Source: Escherichia ruysiae (GTDB lineage Bacteria > Pseudomonadota > Gammaproteobacteria > Enterobacterales > Enterobacteriaceae). Taken from it: 64,000 nt of DNA. Shown here one piece after another: positions 9,475 through 17,494 of this stretch; positions within the stretch are counted from its first letter, which is position 1; every line of letters starts with the position of its first letter. Location of the stretch: NCBI RefSeq assembly GCF_031323975.1, contig NZ_JAVIWS010000001.1, positions 2,108,001-2,172,000 of the forward strand, given 5' to 3'. The notes beneath the pieces are model-generated. The model ran no database searches and was not told the origin of the DNA. It was given only the letters and a program-made list of their open reading frames with translations. The translations under genes were made by a program, and so were the position numbers.

Positions 9475-10887
9475 TTATTTCCGCAGTTCAGCAGCCCGCT
9501 TCTTACCAATAAACAACCAGCCCAACCCCAGCGCGATAAACCACAGCGGGGTAACCAGCAGCGCCTGGCGGGTGTCCTCTTCCAGCGTCAGCAGCACGAT
9601 GACGAATACAAAGAACGCCATACATACCCAACACATCAGCTTGCCGAGCGGCATCTTGTAGATCGACTTCTCATGCAGGTGCGGACGTTGTTTGCGGTAC
9701 ACCAGGTACGAACAAAGGATAATCGTCCAGACAAACATAAACAGAATCGCGGAAACGGTTGTGATCATCGTGAACGCACCAATCACGCTTGGATTCACGT
9801 ACAACATCACCACGCCGCCGAGCAGACAGATGCAAGAGAAGGTCAGCCCTTTCGCGGGTACTGCGCGTTTAGAGAGTTTAGCGAATGCTTTCGGCGCGAC
9901 GCCTTCCTGCGCCAGACCAAACAGCATACGGCTGGTAGAGAATACGCCGCTGTTAGCGGAAGACGCCGCAGAGGTCAGCACCACAAAGTTAATTACGCTG
10001 GCAGCAGCAGGCAAACCTACCAACACAAACAGTTCAACAAACGGGCTTTTCTCCGCGACCACAGAACTCCACGGCGTCACAGACATAATTACAATTAGCG
10101 CGAAGACGTAGAACATAATGATGCGGATCGGAATGGAGTTAATCGCGCGTGGCAGTGATTTCTCCGGATCTTTCGTTTCCGCAGCCGTTGTACCGACCAG
10201 TTCAATCCCCACGAAAGCGAAAACCGCAATCTGGAATCCGGCAAAGAAGCCGCTTAAGCCTTTCGGGAACCAGCCGCCGTCATTCCACAAATGCGCGAAC
10301 GACGCTTCCACACCGGTCGGAGACTGGAAGTGCATCATCACCATGATCAGACCAACGACAATCAGCGACACGATGGCGACGATTTTGATCATCGCAAACC
10401 AGAACTCCATCTCACCAAACATTTTCACGGTGGCGAGATTAAGAACCAGCAACAGAATGATCACCGCCAGCGAGGCGACCCAGTCGGAGAGATCGGGGAA
10501 CCAGAACTGAGCATAAGCCGTGATCGCCACCACGTCTGCCATACCGGTTACAACCCAGCAGAACCAGTAAGTCCAGCCGGTGAAATATCCCGCCCACGGC
10601 CCCAGTAAATCGGAAGCGAAGTCACTAAAAGATTTGTATTCCAGATTCGAAAGCAGCAATTCCCCCATTGCCCGCATCACGAAAAAGAGCATAAAACCGA
10701 TGATCATATAAACGAAAATGATCGACGGCCCGGCAAGACTGATTGTTTTACCGGAACCCATAAACAACCCTGTACCTATGGCACCGCCAATGGCAATAAG
10801 CTGAATATGTCGGTTTGTGAGATTGCGCCGTAGCGACTGTTCAGCCGGAGCCTGATCATCGGCAACGACTTTTACCTGATCTACCAT
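9475..10887 (-). CDS. cycA: D-serine/D-alanine/glycine permease CycA
   Basis: A proton-coupled amino-acid permease of the APC superfamily (AAT family) that imports glycine, D-serine, D-alanine and the antibiotic D-cycloserine. The 470 residues match K-12 and form twelve hydrophobic segments. The family signature GGAIGTGLFMGSG lies near residues 34-46. In K-12 the cycA mRNA is repressed by the small RNA GcvB. The downstream hairpin at 9438-9462 probably ends its transcript. Confidence 0.97.
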   Translation of the reverse strand: MVDQVKVVADDQAPAEQSLRRNLTNRHIQLIAIGGAIGTGLFMGSGKTISLAGPSIIFVYMIIGFMLFFVMRAMGELLLSNLEYKSFSDFASDLLGPWAGYFTGWTYWFCWVVTGMADVVAITAYAQFWFPDLSDWVASLAVIILLLVLNLATVKMFGEMEFWFAMIKIVAIVSLIVVGLIMVMMHFQSPTGVEASFAHLWNDGGWFPKGLSGFFAGFQIAVFAFVGIELVGTTAAETKDPEKSLPRAINSIPIRIIMFYVFALIVIMSVTPWSSVVAEKSPFVELFVLVGLPAAASVINFVVLTSAASSANSGVFSTSRMLFGLAQEGVAPKAFAKLSKRAVPAKGLTFSCICLLGGVVMLYVNPSVIGAFTMITTVSAILFMFVWTIILCSYLVYRKQRPHLHEKSIYKMPLGKLMCWVCMAFFVFVIVLLTLEEDTRQALLVTPLWFIALGLGWLFIGKKRAAELRK

Positions 10888-11194
10888 GTTTTTTTCTTCC
10901 TGTACCTGTCTGTGTTGTTCAGGCTCTGCGGCCTTTAGTCAGTCTATGATACGACGAATCTGTATCGGGACTCATCGATATTAGGTAACAATACGCGGGA
11001 TGAATACTAAGATTTAGATCTAATGTTAATTTTATGTTTAAAGTGGGTGTCATATCACGGTGATAACGCGAAACAGCTCACAAAAATACACGCTTACGGG
11101 GTCTTTTCAACACAAAATAGCGTCGTTTGGCAAACTGAAGGGTTTATTGCTGAATGCCTGCTCCCCTCTGGTTCGAGGGAACAGAATGCGCTGC
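10888..11194 (-). promoter_or_regulatory. cycA promoter and leader region
   Basis: This 307-base gap between the cycA start and the fklB stop holds no convincing gene. It should contain the cycA promoter on the minus strand (possible -10 TATCAT at 10946-10951, weak) and the end of the fklB transcript. Short open frames here lack ribosome-binding sites. Confidence 0.4.
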
Positions 11195-11815
11195 TTAGAG
11201 GATTTCCAGCAGTTCGACTTCAAACACCAGGGTGCTGAACGGAGGGATGGAGGCGCCAGCGCCGCGCTCGCCATATGCCAGTTCCTGCGGGATGGTCAGT
11301 TCCCATTTAGAACCTACCGGCATCAGAGTCAGTGCTTCAATCCAGCCAGGGATCACGCCGTTAACCGGGAATTCAGCCGGTTCGCCACGGGCAACGGAAC
11401 TGTCAAATACAGTACCGTCGATCAATTTACCGGTGTAATGAACACGAACGCGGTCGGTACGTGCCGGAATTGCGCCTTCACCCTGGTTGATCACGCGGAA
11501 TTGCAGGCCAGATTCGGTGCTATTCACACCTTCTTTTTTAGCGTTTTCTTCCAGGTATTTCACACCTTCAGCAGCCATCGCCTGGAAACGCTGACGACGA
11601 ACGGCATCGGCACGTTCGTGAATTTCACGCAGCGCGCGGTGCACCACATCAACCGGAACAGCCGGATGTTTACCTTCCAGTGCATCGGCAATGCCTGCAA
11701 CCAGTGCTTCTGGCAGCAGCCCTTGCAGGCCAGATTCACTCAGTTGTTGCCCTACCTGCAAACCTATACCGTAGCTTGCTTGCGCTTCGATGGTGTCAAA
11801 AGTTGGGGTGGTCAT
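11195..11815 (-). CDS. fklB: FKBP-type peptidyl-prolyl isomerase FklB (FKBP22)
   Basis: A 206-residue cis-trans prolyl isomerase. The N-terminal alpha-helical dimerisation domain runs to about residue 95 and the FKBP catalytic domain follows ([18 protein letters not shown], then [23 protein letters not shown]). A longer in-frame start would add 53 poorly conserved residues; [12 protein letters not shown] matches K-12 and has a GGAAATACG purine-rich site upstream. No signal peptide is seen, so it is cytoplasmic. It diverges from ytfB. Confidence 0.96.
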   Translation of the reverse strand: MTTPTFDTIEAQASYGIGLQVGQQLSESGLQGLLPEALVAGIADALEGKHPAVPVDVVHRALREIHERADAVRRQRFQAMAAEGVKYLEENAKKEGVNSTESGLQFRVINQGEGAIPARTDRVRVHYTGKLIDGTVFDSSVARGEPAEFPVNGVIPGWIEALTLMPVGSKWELTIPQELAYGERGAGASIPPFSTLVFEVELLEIL

Positions 11816-12032
11816 CGTATTTCCTTTCTTCGGGTATAAAGTAGCGGGCAGCATATCAGCCACACTTCTTTGGGTAAAACTTTGTCGCGGGAATGATGAC
11901 AAATCCCGGGGAAAAAGAAACAATAGCAATATCCCGTATGAATATAATAAAGGCGGGTTTACCACGGACATCATAGCGTTAGCTTATTCATAGGCTATGA
12001 TTGAGGAACAAGACGCGGAGCAGGAGGAAACC

Positions 12033-12671
12033 ATGCCCGGGCGCTTTGAACTAAAACCAACCCTGGAGAAAGTCTGGCACGCGCCGGATAATTTTCGCTT
12101 CATGGACCCGCTGCCGCCGATGCATCGTCGGGGGATCATTATTGCTGCCATTGTATTGGTGGTCGGTTTTCTGCTTCCGTCTGATGATACGCCCAACGCG
12201 CCGGTAGTGACGCGTGAAGCGCAGCTGGATATTCAGTCACAATCACAACCGCCAACGGAAGAGCAACTACGGGCGCAATTAGTTACCCCACAAAATGATC
12301 CTGATCAGGTAGCTCCAGTCGCCCCTGAACCGATACAGGAAGGCCAACCGGAAGATCAGCCACAAACCTCGCAAACGCAACCATTCCAGCCAGATAGTGG
12401 AATAGATAATCAGTGGCGCTCTTATCGTGTCGAACCAGGTAAAACGATGGCGCAGCTATTCCGCGACCACGGACTACCCGCCACCGATGTCTATGCGATG
12501 GCGCAGGTAGAAGGCGCGGGTAAGCCACTGAGTAATTTGCAAAACGGGCAGATGGTGAAAATCCGCCAGAACGCCAGCGGCGTAGTGACGGGCTTAACCA
12601 TTGATACGGGGAATAATCAACAGGTTCTGTTTACCCGCCAGCCGGATGGCAGTTTTATTCGTGCGCGGTAG
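12033..12671 (+). CDS. ytfB: Cell-division-associated envelope protein YtfB (OapA/LysM-like)
   Basis: A 212-residue single-pass inner-membrane protein. It has a short cytoplasmic N-terminus, one membrane helix at about residues 34-48, a Gln/Pro-rich linker at about 65-125 and a C-terminal opacity-associated protein A (LysM-like) domain from about 128. In E. coli it has been linked to cell division and glycan binding. The start with the AGGAGGAAACC ribosome-binding site was chosen over one 36 bases upstream. The gene overlaps the convergent TetR gene by 17 bases, which marks the edge of the accessory region. Confidence 0.93.
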   Translation: MPGRFELKPTLEKVWHAPDNFRFMDPLPPMHRRGIIIAAIVLVVGFLLPSDDTPNAPVVTREAQLDIQSQSQPPTEEQLRAQLVTPQNDPDQVAPVAPEPIQEGQPEDQPQTSQTQPFQPDSGIDNQWRSYRVEPGKTMAQLFRDHGLPATDVYAMAQVEGAGKPLSNLQNGQMVKIRQNASGVVTGLTIDTGNNQQVLFTRQPDGSFIRAR

Positions 12672-13302
12672 ATGAAGGGTCAACGAGAAGCCAGCTAAGG
12701 ATCGTCTCTTTGATGACCTTACGTCTGGCTTCCAGCGCCTGCGGTGAAACCATACTGAGGTGATAAACCAGGCCAAGCGTATGCTGGTTGATCAAATAAT
12801 ATCCCCCGAGCGCGGCAATATTAATATTCACCTGCAACGGGTCGATATCTGGATTAAAAATATTACGTTTCTTCCCTTCAGCCAACAAAGATTCCATTAA
12901 CTGCAAATGCGCGTGGTTAATTTCCTGAAGACGCTGTGATTTTGCATAATGCACACCTTTGCTCTGGTTTTCACTATGCACAATTTTTAAAAACCAGGGG
13001 TTAGCAATGTAATAATCCCAGGTAAAATCGATGATTTTTTCAATTGCTTTTTGTGGAGGAAGACCTGAAACATCCAAGGATTTTTCTTTTTGCCGAATAT
13101 CGTTCCAGGTATATTCCAGCACTTCGATAAATAAATTTTCTTTATTTCCAAAGTGGTGATAAACCGTCTGTTTACTGCACCCTGCGGCCTTCACAATATT
13201 ATCGACTCTGGCCCCTTCATAACCATATTCGGCAAATTCATTAACCGCACATAATAATAGTTTTTCCTTCAGGCTTTGTACGTTGCTGGTATCAAGATAC
13301 AT
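12655..13302 (-). CDS. TetR/AcrR-family regulator of the accessory catabolic operon
   Basis: A protein of 215 residues from the chosen start (MYLDTSNVQ), which has GGGGAAG seven bases upstream. In-frame starts at 13326 and 13374 would lengthen it. The N-terminal HTH is typical of the family: [19 protein letters not shown] near residues 33-51, followed by GNKENLF. The C-terminal ligand domain ([12 protein letters not shown]) resembles the RutR type. It is divergent from the six-gene operon with 211 bases between, which hold a palindrome that is a likely operator. It is probably a ligand-responsive repressor of the operon and of itself; the ligand is unknown. I do not recall a full-length counterpart at this site in K-12. 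Confidence 0.85.
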   Translation of the reverse strand: MYLDTSNVQSLKEKLLLCAVNEFAEYGYEGARVDNIVKAAGCSKQTVYHHFGNKENLFIEVLEYTWNDIRQKEKSLDVSGLPPQKAIEKIIDFTWDYYIANPWFLKIVHSENQSKGVHYAKSQRLQEINHAHLQLMESLLAEGKKRNIFNPDIDPLQVNINIAALGGYYLINQHTLGLVYHLSMVSPQALEARRKVIKETILSWLLVDPSSTAHE

Positions 13303-13424
13303 AACGCTTCCCCATCTCCTCTTCATGATGTCTATCATAACCTGATTTGATTTCAGCTCCAGAAAAAAGGGCAAAAACTCGTACTTTCATCAGGTTATCA
13401 AATGTCCTGTGATCCTTATCGCAA

Positions 13425-13446
13425 ATCAACCAACCAGATGGTTGAT
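13425..13446. promoter_or_regulatory. Candidate operator of the TetR regulator
   Basis: A perfect inverted repeat ATCAACCA-6-TGGTTGAT lies in the divergent promoter region, 68 bases before the first operon gene. An overlapping tighter repeat CAACCA-GA-TGGTTG (13431-13444) shares the same centre. Size, symmetry and place fit a TetR-family operator. A second pair of 10-base arms (ATAACCTGAT 13337-13346; ATCAGGTTAT 13389-13398) lies nearer the regulator. Confidence 0.6.
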
Positions 13447-13513
13447 CTTTCTTGCCGCACGCCGCAAGCTAATCGTCACTTAGGGAAACAATATTTAAAA
13501 AGAGAGCTATTGT

Positions 13514-14305
13514 ATGAAATCCACTCGTCCTGTTGCCGTTATCACTGGAGCCGCACGTGGCATTGGTAAGGGGTGTGCGCTGGAGCTTGCCCGTGGCGGA
13601 TTTAATCTGTTGATTAACGATCGCCCCGATGCCGACAGCGTAGAAAAATTACATGCCACGCAACAGGAATGTCTGGCAGAAGGCGTGGAAGTGATTTGCT
13701 TCCCTGCCGATGTTGGCGATCTCTCCCTGCATGAAGAGATGCTCGACGCGGCGCAAAATCAGTGGGGGCGTCTGGACTGCCTGCTCAATAACGCGGGCAT
13801 TTCAGTGAAAAAGCGCGGTGACCTTCTCGACCTCGAACCGGACAGCTTCGACCAAAACATTGCCATTAATACCCGCGCGCCGTTCTTCCTCGCACAGGCA
13901 TTCAGTAAACGTCTGCTCGCACAGCCAAAACCAGAAACAGAATTCCCGCACCGCTCAATTATTTTTGTCAGTTCCATCAACGCCATCATGCTGGCGATGA
14001 ATCGCGGCGAATACACAATTGCCAAAACCGCCGTTTCTGCCGCTGCTCGTCTGTTTGCTGCTCGCCTTTGCAACGAACAAATTGGCGTCTATGAAGTGCG
14101 CCCTGGTCTCATCAAAACCGATATGACTATTCCGGCAACGGCTTATTACGACGAATTGATTGCCAAAGGACTGGTGCCGTGGGGACGTTGGGGTTATCCG
14201 GCGGATATCGCCTCCACTGTCCGCGCGATGGCGGAAGGCAAACTGATTTACACCTGTGGTCAGGCAGTCGCCATCGACGGTGGCTTAAGTATGCCGCGCT
14301 TCTGA
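13514..14305 (+). CDS. Short-chain dehydrogenase/reductase, first gene of the accessory operon
   Basis: A 263-residue classical SDR that oxidises or reduces a hydroxyl/keto group with NAD(P). The cofactor motif TGAARGIG is at residues 11-18, NNAG at 92-95, the catalytic Ser at 153/154 and Tyr167-x3-Lys171 (YTIAK). The ending GGLSMPRF is typical. Automated pipelines would call it a 3-oxoacyl-ACP reductase, but FabG is elsewhere in E. coli and the context is catabolic. The subfamily with IGVYEVRPGLIKTDMT is, as I recall, common in sugar and polyol operons. Nine bases separate it from the next gene. The substrate is unknown. Confidence 0.85.
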   Translation: MKSTRPVAVITGAARGIGKGCALELARGGFNLLINDRPDADSVEKLHATQQECLAEGVEVICFPADVGDLSLHEEMLDAAQNQWGRLDCLLNNAGISVKKRGDLLDLEPDSFDQNIAINTRAPFFLAQAFSKRLLAQPKPETEFPHRSIIFVSSINAIMLAMNRGEYTIAKTAVSAAARLFAARLCNEQIGVYEVRPGLIKTDMTIPATAYYDELIAKGLVPWGRWGYPADIASTVRAMAEGKLIYTCGQAVAIDGGLSMPRF

Positions 14306-14314
14306 GGCTAAACC

Positions 14315-15157
14315 ATGAGAGATCTGTTACAACGCCCGGATTTATTCAGTATCAATACCGCGACGCTGGGCTATAAAGTGCCGCTGCCCGCCATTATTGA
14401 TGCCTGTGCCGCACGCGGTATCGGTGCGATCGCCCCCTGGCGCAGAGAGTTGCAGGGTGAAGATCTTCAGCAGATCGCCCGCCAGCTTGCCGTCAATAAC
14501 ATGCGCGTTTCCGGTTTATGCCGTAGCAGCTACTACACCGCGCCGACGCTGGCGGAACGCAAACTGGCAATTGATGATAACCGCCGGGCGCTGGACGACG
14601 CAGCGGTGCTGAACGCCGCCTGTTATATGCAGGTGGTTGGCGGTCTGCCAACGGGCACTAAAGATCTATATGAAGCGCGAGAACAAGTGAAACAAGGGAT
14701 TCGCCAGTTGCTGCCACATTCGAAAGATGTCGGCGTGCCAATTGCGCTGGAGCCGCTGCACCCAATGACCGCCGCCGATCGCTCTTGCCTGTGCACGTTA
14801 CGCCAGGCGCTGGACTGGTGTGATGAACTCGATCCCGATGGCGAATTTGGCCTCGGCGTGGCTGTGGATGTTTACCATGTCTGGTGGGATCCGGATCTGG
14901 CCAGCCAGATCCTGCGCGCCGGAAAACGTATTCTCGCGTTTCATGTTTCCGACTGGTTAGTGCCGACCACCGATCTGGTCAATGACCGGGGAATGCCGGG
15001 AGATGGCGTGATAAATATTCCGTCAATTCGTCGACTGGTTGAAAACGCCGGATTTAATGGCGCTATTGAACTGGAAATATTCTCACCGTACTGGTGGCAG
15101 AAAGATATTAACAGCACGCTGGATATTAGCGTCGATCGCATCGCGCATTATTGCTAA
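14315..15157 (+). CDS. TIM-barrel sugar isomerase/epimerase-like protein
   Basis: A 280-residue xylose-isomerase-like TIM-barrel protein (AP endonuclease 2 superfamily). Candidate metal ligands are Glu146 (ALEPLHP), Asp185 and His188 (AVDVYHVWWD), His210 (AFHVSDW) and Glu252 or Glu254 (IELEIFS). The motif DRGMPGDGVI is typical of isomerase/epimerase members. The superfamily includes 2-keto-myo-inositol dehydratase/isomerases and 3-dehydroshikimate dehydratase, so dehydration is also possible. It sits nine bases after the SDR and nine before the crotonase, so it is clearly co-transcribed. The exact reaction cannot be read from the sequence. Confidence 0.8.
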   Translation: MRDLLQRPDLFSINTATLGYKVPLPAIIDACAARGIGAIAPWRRELQGEDLQQIARQLAVNNMRVSGLCRSSYYTAPTLAERKLAIDDNRRALDDAAVLNAACYMQVVGGLPTGTKDLYEAREQVKQGIRQLLPHSKDVGVPIALEPLHPMTAADRSCLCTLRQALDWCDELDPDGEFGLGVAVDVYHVWWDPDLASQILRAGKRILAFHVSDWLVPTTDLVNDRGMPGDGVINIPSIRRLVENAGFNGAIELEIFSPYWWQKDINSTLDISVDRIAHYC

Positions 15158-15166
15158 GGAATAATC

Positions 15167-15943
15167 ATGAGTGACCAACCCGTTCTGTTCAGCAGAGCGG
15201 CGGCTTCCTGCCGTCTGACGTTGAACCGTGAAGATAAATGTCATGCTATTAACGAAGAGATGATTGAATCTCTCGACCATTATTTAAATGAAATTGAAAA
15301 CGACACCACATTACGATTAGTCGAATTAACGGCAACCGGCGATAAATTCTTTTGTGCGGGCGGTGATATTAAATCGTGGTCGGCCTATTCGCCATTAGAT
15401 ATGGGCAGAAAATGGATTAAACGCGGTAATGACGTTTTTAATCGCCTGCGCAATCTACCGCAATTAACGGTTGCGAATCTCAACGGTCATACCATCGGCG
15501 GCGGTATTGAACTTGCCTTGTGCTGCGATATTCGAATCGCTCGCCCCTGCGCGAAATTTTCTAACCCGGAAGTCATGCTCGGCATGGTGCCTGGCTGGAT
15601 GGGCATTGAACGCGTGCTTAATCAGGTCGGCCCGGTGGTCGGTCGCCAGATGCTGATGCTAGGTAAACGTCTGACGGCGCATGAAGCCCAGGCGGCGAAT
15701 TTAATTGATGAAGTAGTAGAAAAAGAACAGGTGGAAAGCTGGATGGCGAACCAGTTAGCGCAGCTGGAAAAATGTGGTCCGGTGGCACTGGCGCATATTA
15801 AGCAGCTGATTCTGGCACTGGAAAATAAACACGCTGAATACCCACACCAGTTACTGGCTGGATTAATGTCCGCCACTCAGGATTGCCAGCAGGCGACGCA
15901 GGCATTTGCCGAAAAAAGTAGCGTGAGCTTCCATAATCAATAA
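15167..15943 (+). CDS. Enoyl-CoA hydratase/isomerase (crotonase) family protein
   Basis: A 258-residue crotonase. The oxyanion-hole motif FFCAGGDIKSW is at residues 61-71. Both acidic residues of true hydratases appear conserved: Glu115 in GGGIELALCCD and Glu135 in NPEVMLG. That favours hydration or dehydration of an enoyl-CoA over pure isomerisation. An AAGGAAT ribosome-binding site precedes the ATG. It is followed nine bases later by the CoA-transferase that would make its CoA-thioester substrate. It lacks the dehydrogenase domain of FadB-type fusions. Confidence 0.88.
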   Translation: MSDQPVLFSRAAASCRLTLNREDKCHAINEEMIESLDHYLNEIENDTTLRLVELTATGDKFFCAGGDIKSWSAYSPLDMGRKWIKRGNDVFNRLRNLPQLTVANLNGHTIGGGIELALCCDIRIARPCAKFSNPEVMLGMVPGWMGIERVLNQVGPVVGRQMLMLGKRLTAHEAQAANLIDEVVEKEQVESWMANQLAQLEKCGPVALAHIKQLILALENKHAEYPHQLLAGLMSATQDCQQATQAFAEKSSVSFHNQ

Positions 15944-15952
15944 GGAAATTGT

Positions 15953-17494
15953 ATGCGTAAGATAACAACCGCCGAGGCACTGGCGGCGCAAATTCAGGAT
16001 GGCGCAACCATTGCCATTAGCGGTAACGGCGGCGGCATGGTGGAAGCCGACCATATTCTGGCAGCCATTGAAGCGCGTTTCCTGCAAACCGGACACCCGC
16101 GCGATCTGACATTAATCCACTCGCTGGGCATTGGCGATCGCGACTGCAAAGGCACGAACCGCTTCGCTCATGCTGAAATGCTCAAACGCATTATTGCCGG
16201 ACACTTTACCTGGTCGCCCAAAATGCAGGCGCTGGTAAAAAATAACGCGATTGAAGCCTATTGTTTTCCTGGTGGCGTTATTCAGGCGTTGCTACGGGAG
16301 ATCGGTGCTGGACGTCCGGGGCTTTTTACCCACGTTGGGCTGGGATCGTTTGTTGATCCACGCAATGGCGGCGGAAAGTCGAACGCTTGCACCACCGAGG
16401 ATCTGGTAGAACTGATTGAAATCGATGGTGAAACCAAACTCCGCTATCGCCCTTTCAAAGTGGACTATGCCATTTTGCGTGGCACTTATGCCGACCCACG
16501 TGGCAACGTCAGCCTCGAAGAAGAAGCGATTGATATGGATAGCTATTCGATGGCACTGGCAGCACACAACAGCGGTGGCAAAGTGTTCGTACAGGTGCGC
16601 GATGTACTGGAAGCCGGTGCCATTGAACCACGCCGGGTCAAATTACCGGGGATTCTGGTTGATGGCATCGTTGAATACCGCGAACAACCGCAAACCTATC
16701 TTGGCGGTTACGACCTGACGATCAGCGGTCAACATCGCCGTCTGAGTTCTAACGACGCTATTGAACTGGTTAGTCATCCGGTACGTCGCTTAATTGCCCG
16801 TCGGGCAGCGCGCGAGCTGGTGGCAGGCGCTTCAACCAACTTTGGCTTTGGTATCCCCGGCGGTATTCCTGGGGTTGCGCTGCGTGAAGGCGTTCCTTAC
16901 CAAAGTTTATGGCTAAGCGTCGAGCAAGGCGTGCATAACGGTATGATGCTGGATGACGCGTTTTTCGGCTGCGCCCGTAACGCCGACGCCATTATCCCTT
17001 CGCTGGATCAATTCGAGTTCTACAGCGGCGGCGGCATCGACATTACTTTCCTCGGCATGGGCGAGATGGATCAACATGGTAACGTCAACGTCTCACACCT
17101 GAACGGCAATTTAATCGGCCCCGGCGGATTTCTCGAAATTGCGCAAAACGCCCGTAAGGTGGTGTTCTGCGGCACGTTCGACGCCAAAGGCAGCAAGATT
17201 GATGTAACGCCAGATGGCTTGCATATCGCTCAGTCAGGTCAAATCCCTAAACTGGTTACTCAGGTGGAAAAAATCACTTTTAGCGCCGCCTACGCACAGC
17301 ACAGCGGTCAGGAAGTGTTGTATATCACTGAACGCGCGGTGTTTCAGTTAACGGCAGAAGGCGTTGAATTAATTGAAATCGCGCCGGGCGTGGAGATTGA
17401 CCGCGACATTCTGCCGTTCATGGCTTTCCGTCCAATTATCAACCAGCCGCGCCTGATGGAAAGTAGCCTGTTTACGCCAATGGAGGACGCATGA
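15953..17494 (+). CDS. Family I acyl-CoA:carboxylate CoA-transferase
   Basis: A 513-residue fused alpha/beta CoA-transferase of the YdiF/acetate CoA-transferase type. The N-terminal half has the glycine-rich ISGNGGGMVEADHIL and the GSFVDPRNGGGKSN motif near residues 131-144. The second half has Glu324 in LWLSVEQGVHNG, the expected catalytic glutamate, and GGGIDITFLG near 359. It would move CoA from acetyl-CoA or another donor onto the imported acid. It overlaps the flavoprotein start by four bases (ATGA), a sign of translational coupling. K-12 has a paralogue, ydiF, elsewhere. Confidence 0.88.
   Translation: MRKITTAEALAAQIQDGATIAISGNGGGMVEADHILAAIEARFLQTGHPRDLTLIHSLGIGDRDCKGTNRFAHAEMLKRIIAGHFTWSPKMQALVKNNAIEAYCFPGGVIQALLREIGAGRPGLFTHVGLGSFVDPRNGGGKSNACTTEDLVELIEIDGETKLRYRPFKVDYAILRGTYADPRGNVSLEEEAIDMDSYSMALAAHNSGGKVFVQVRDVLEAGAIEPRRVKLPGILVDGIVEYREQPQTYLGGYDLTISGQHRRLSSNDAIELVSHPVRRLIARRAARELVAGASTNFGFGIPGGIPGVALREGVPYQSLWLSVEQGVHNGMMLDDAFFGCARNADAIIPSLDQFEFYSGGGIDITFLGMGEMDQHGNVNVSHLNGNLIGPGGFLEIAQNARKVVFCGTFDAKGSKIDVTPDGLHIAQSGQIPKLVTQVEKITFSAAYAQHSGQEVLYITERAVFQLTAEGVELIEIAPGVEIDRDILPFMAFRPIINQPRLMESSLFTPMEDA

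Noticed and set aside
11060..11839. A 259-codon plus-strand frame
   Set aside because: It is opposite fklB, whose FKBP motifs are clear, and its product resembles nothing.
13514..14305. The SDR as a fatty-acid synthesis FabG
   Set aside because: It is in a regulated catabolic operon with a transporter and has no fab neighbours.
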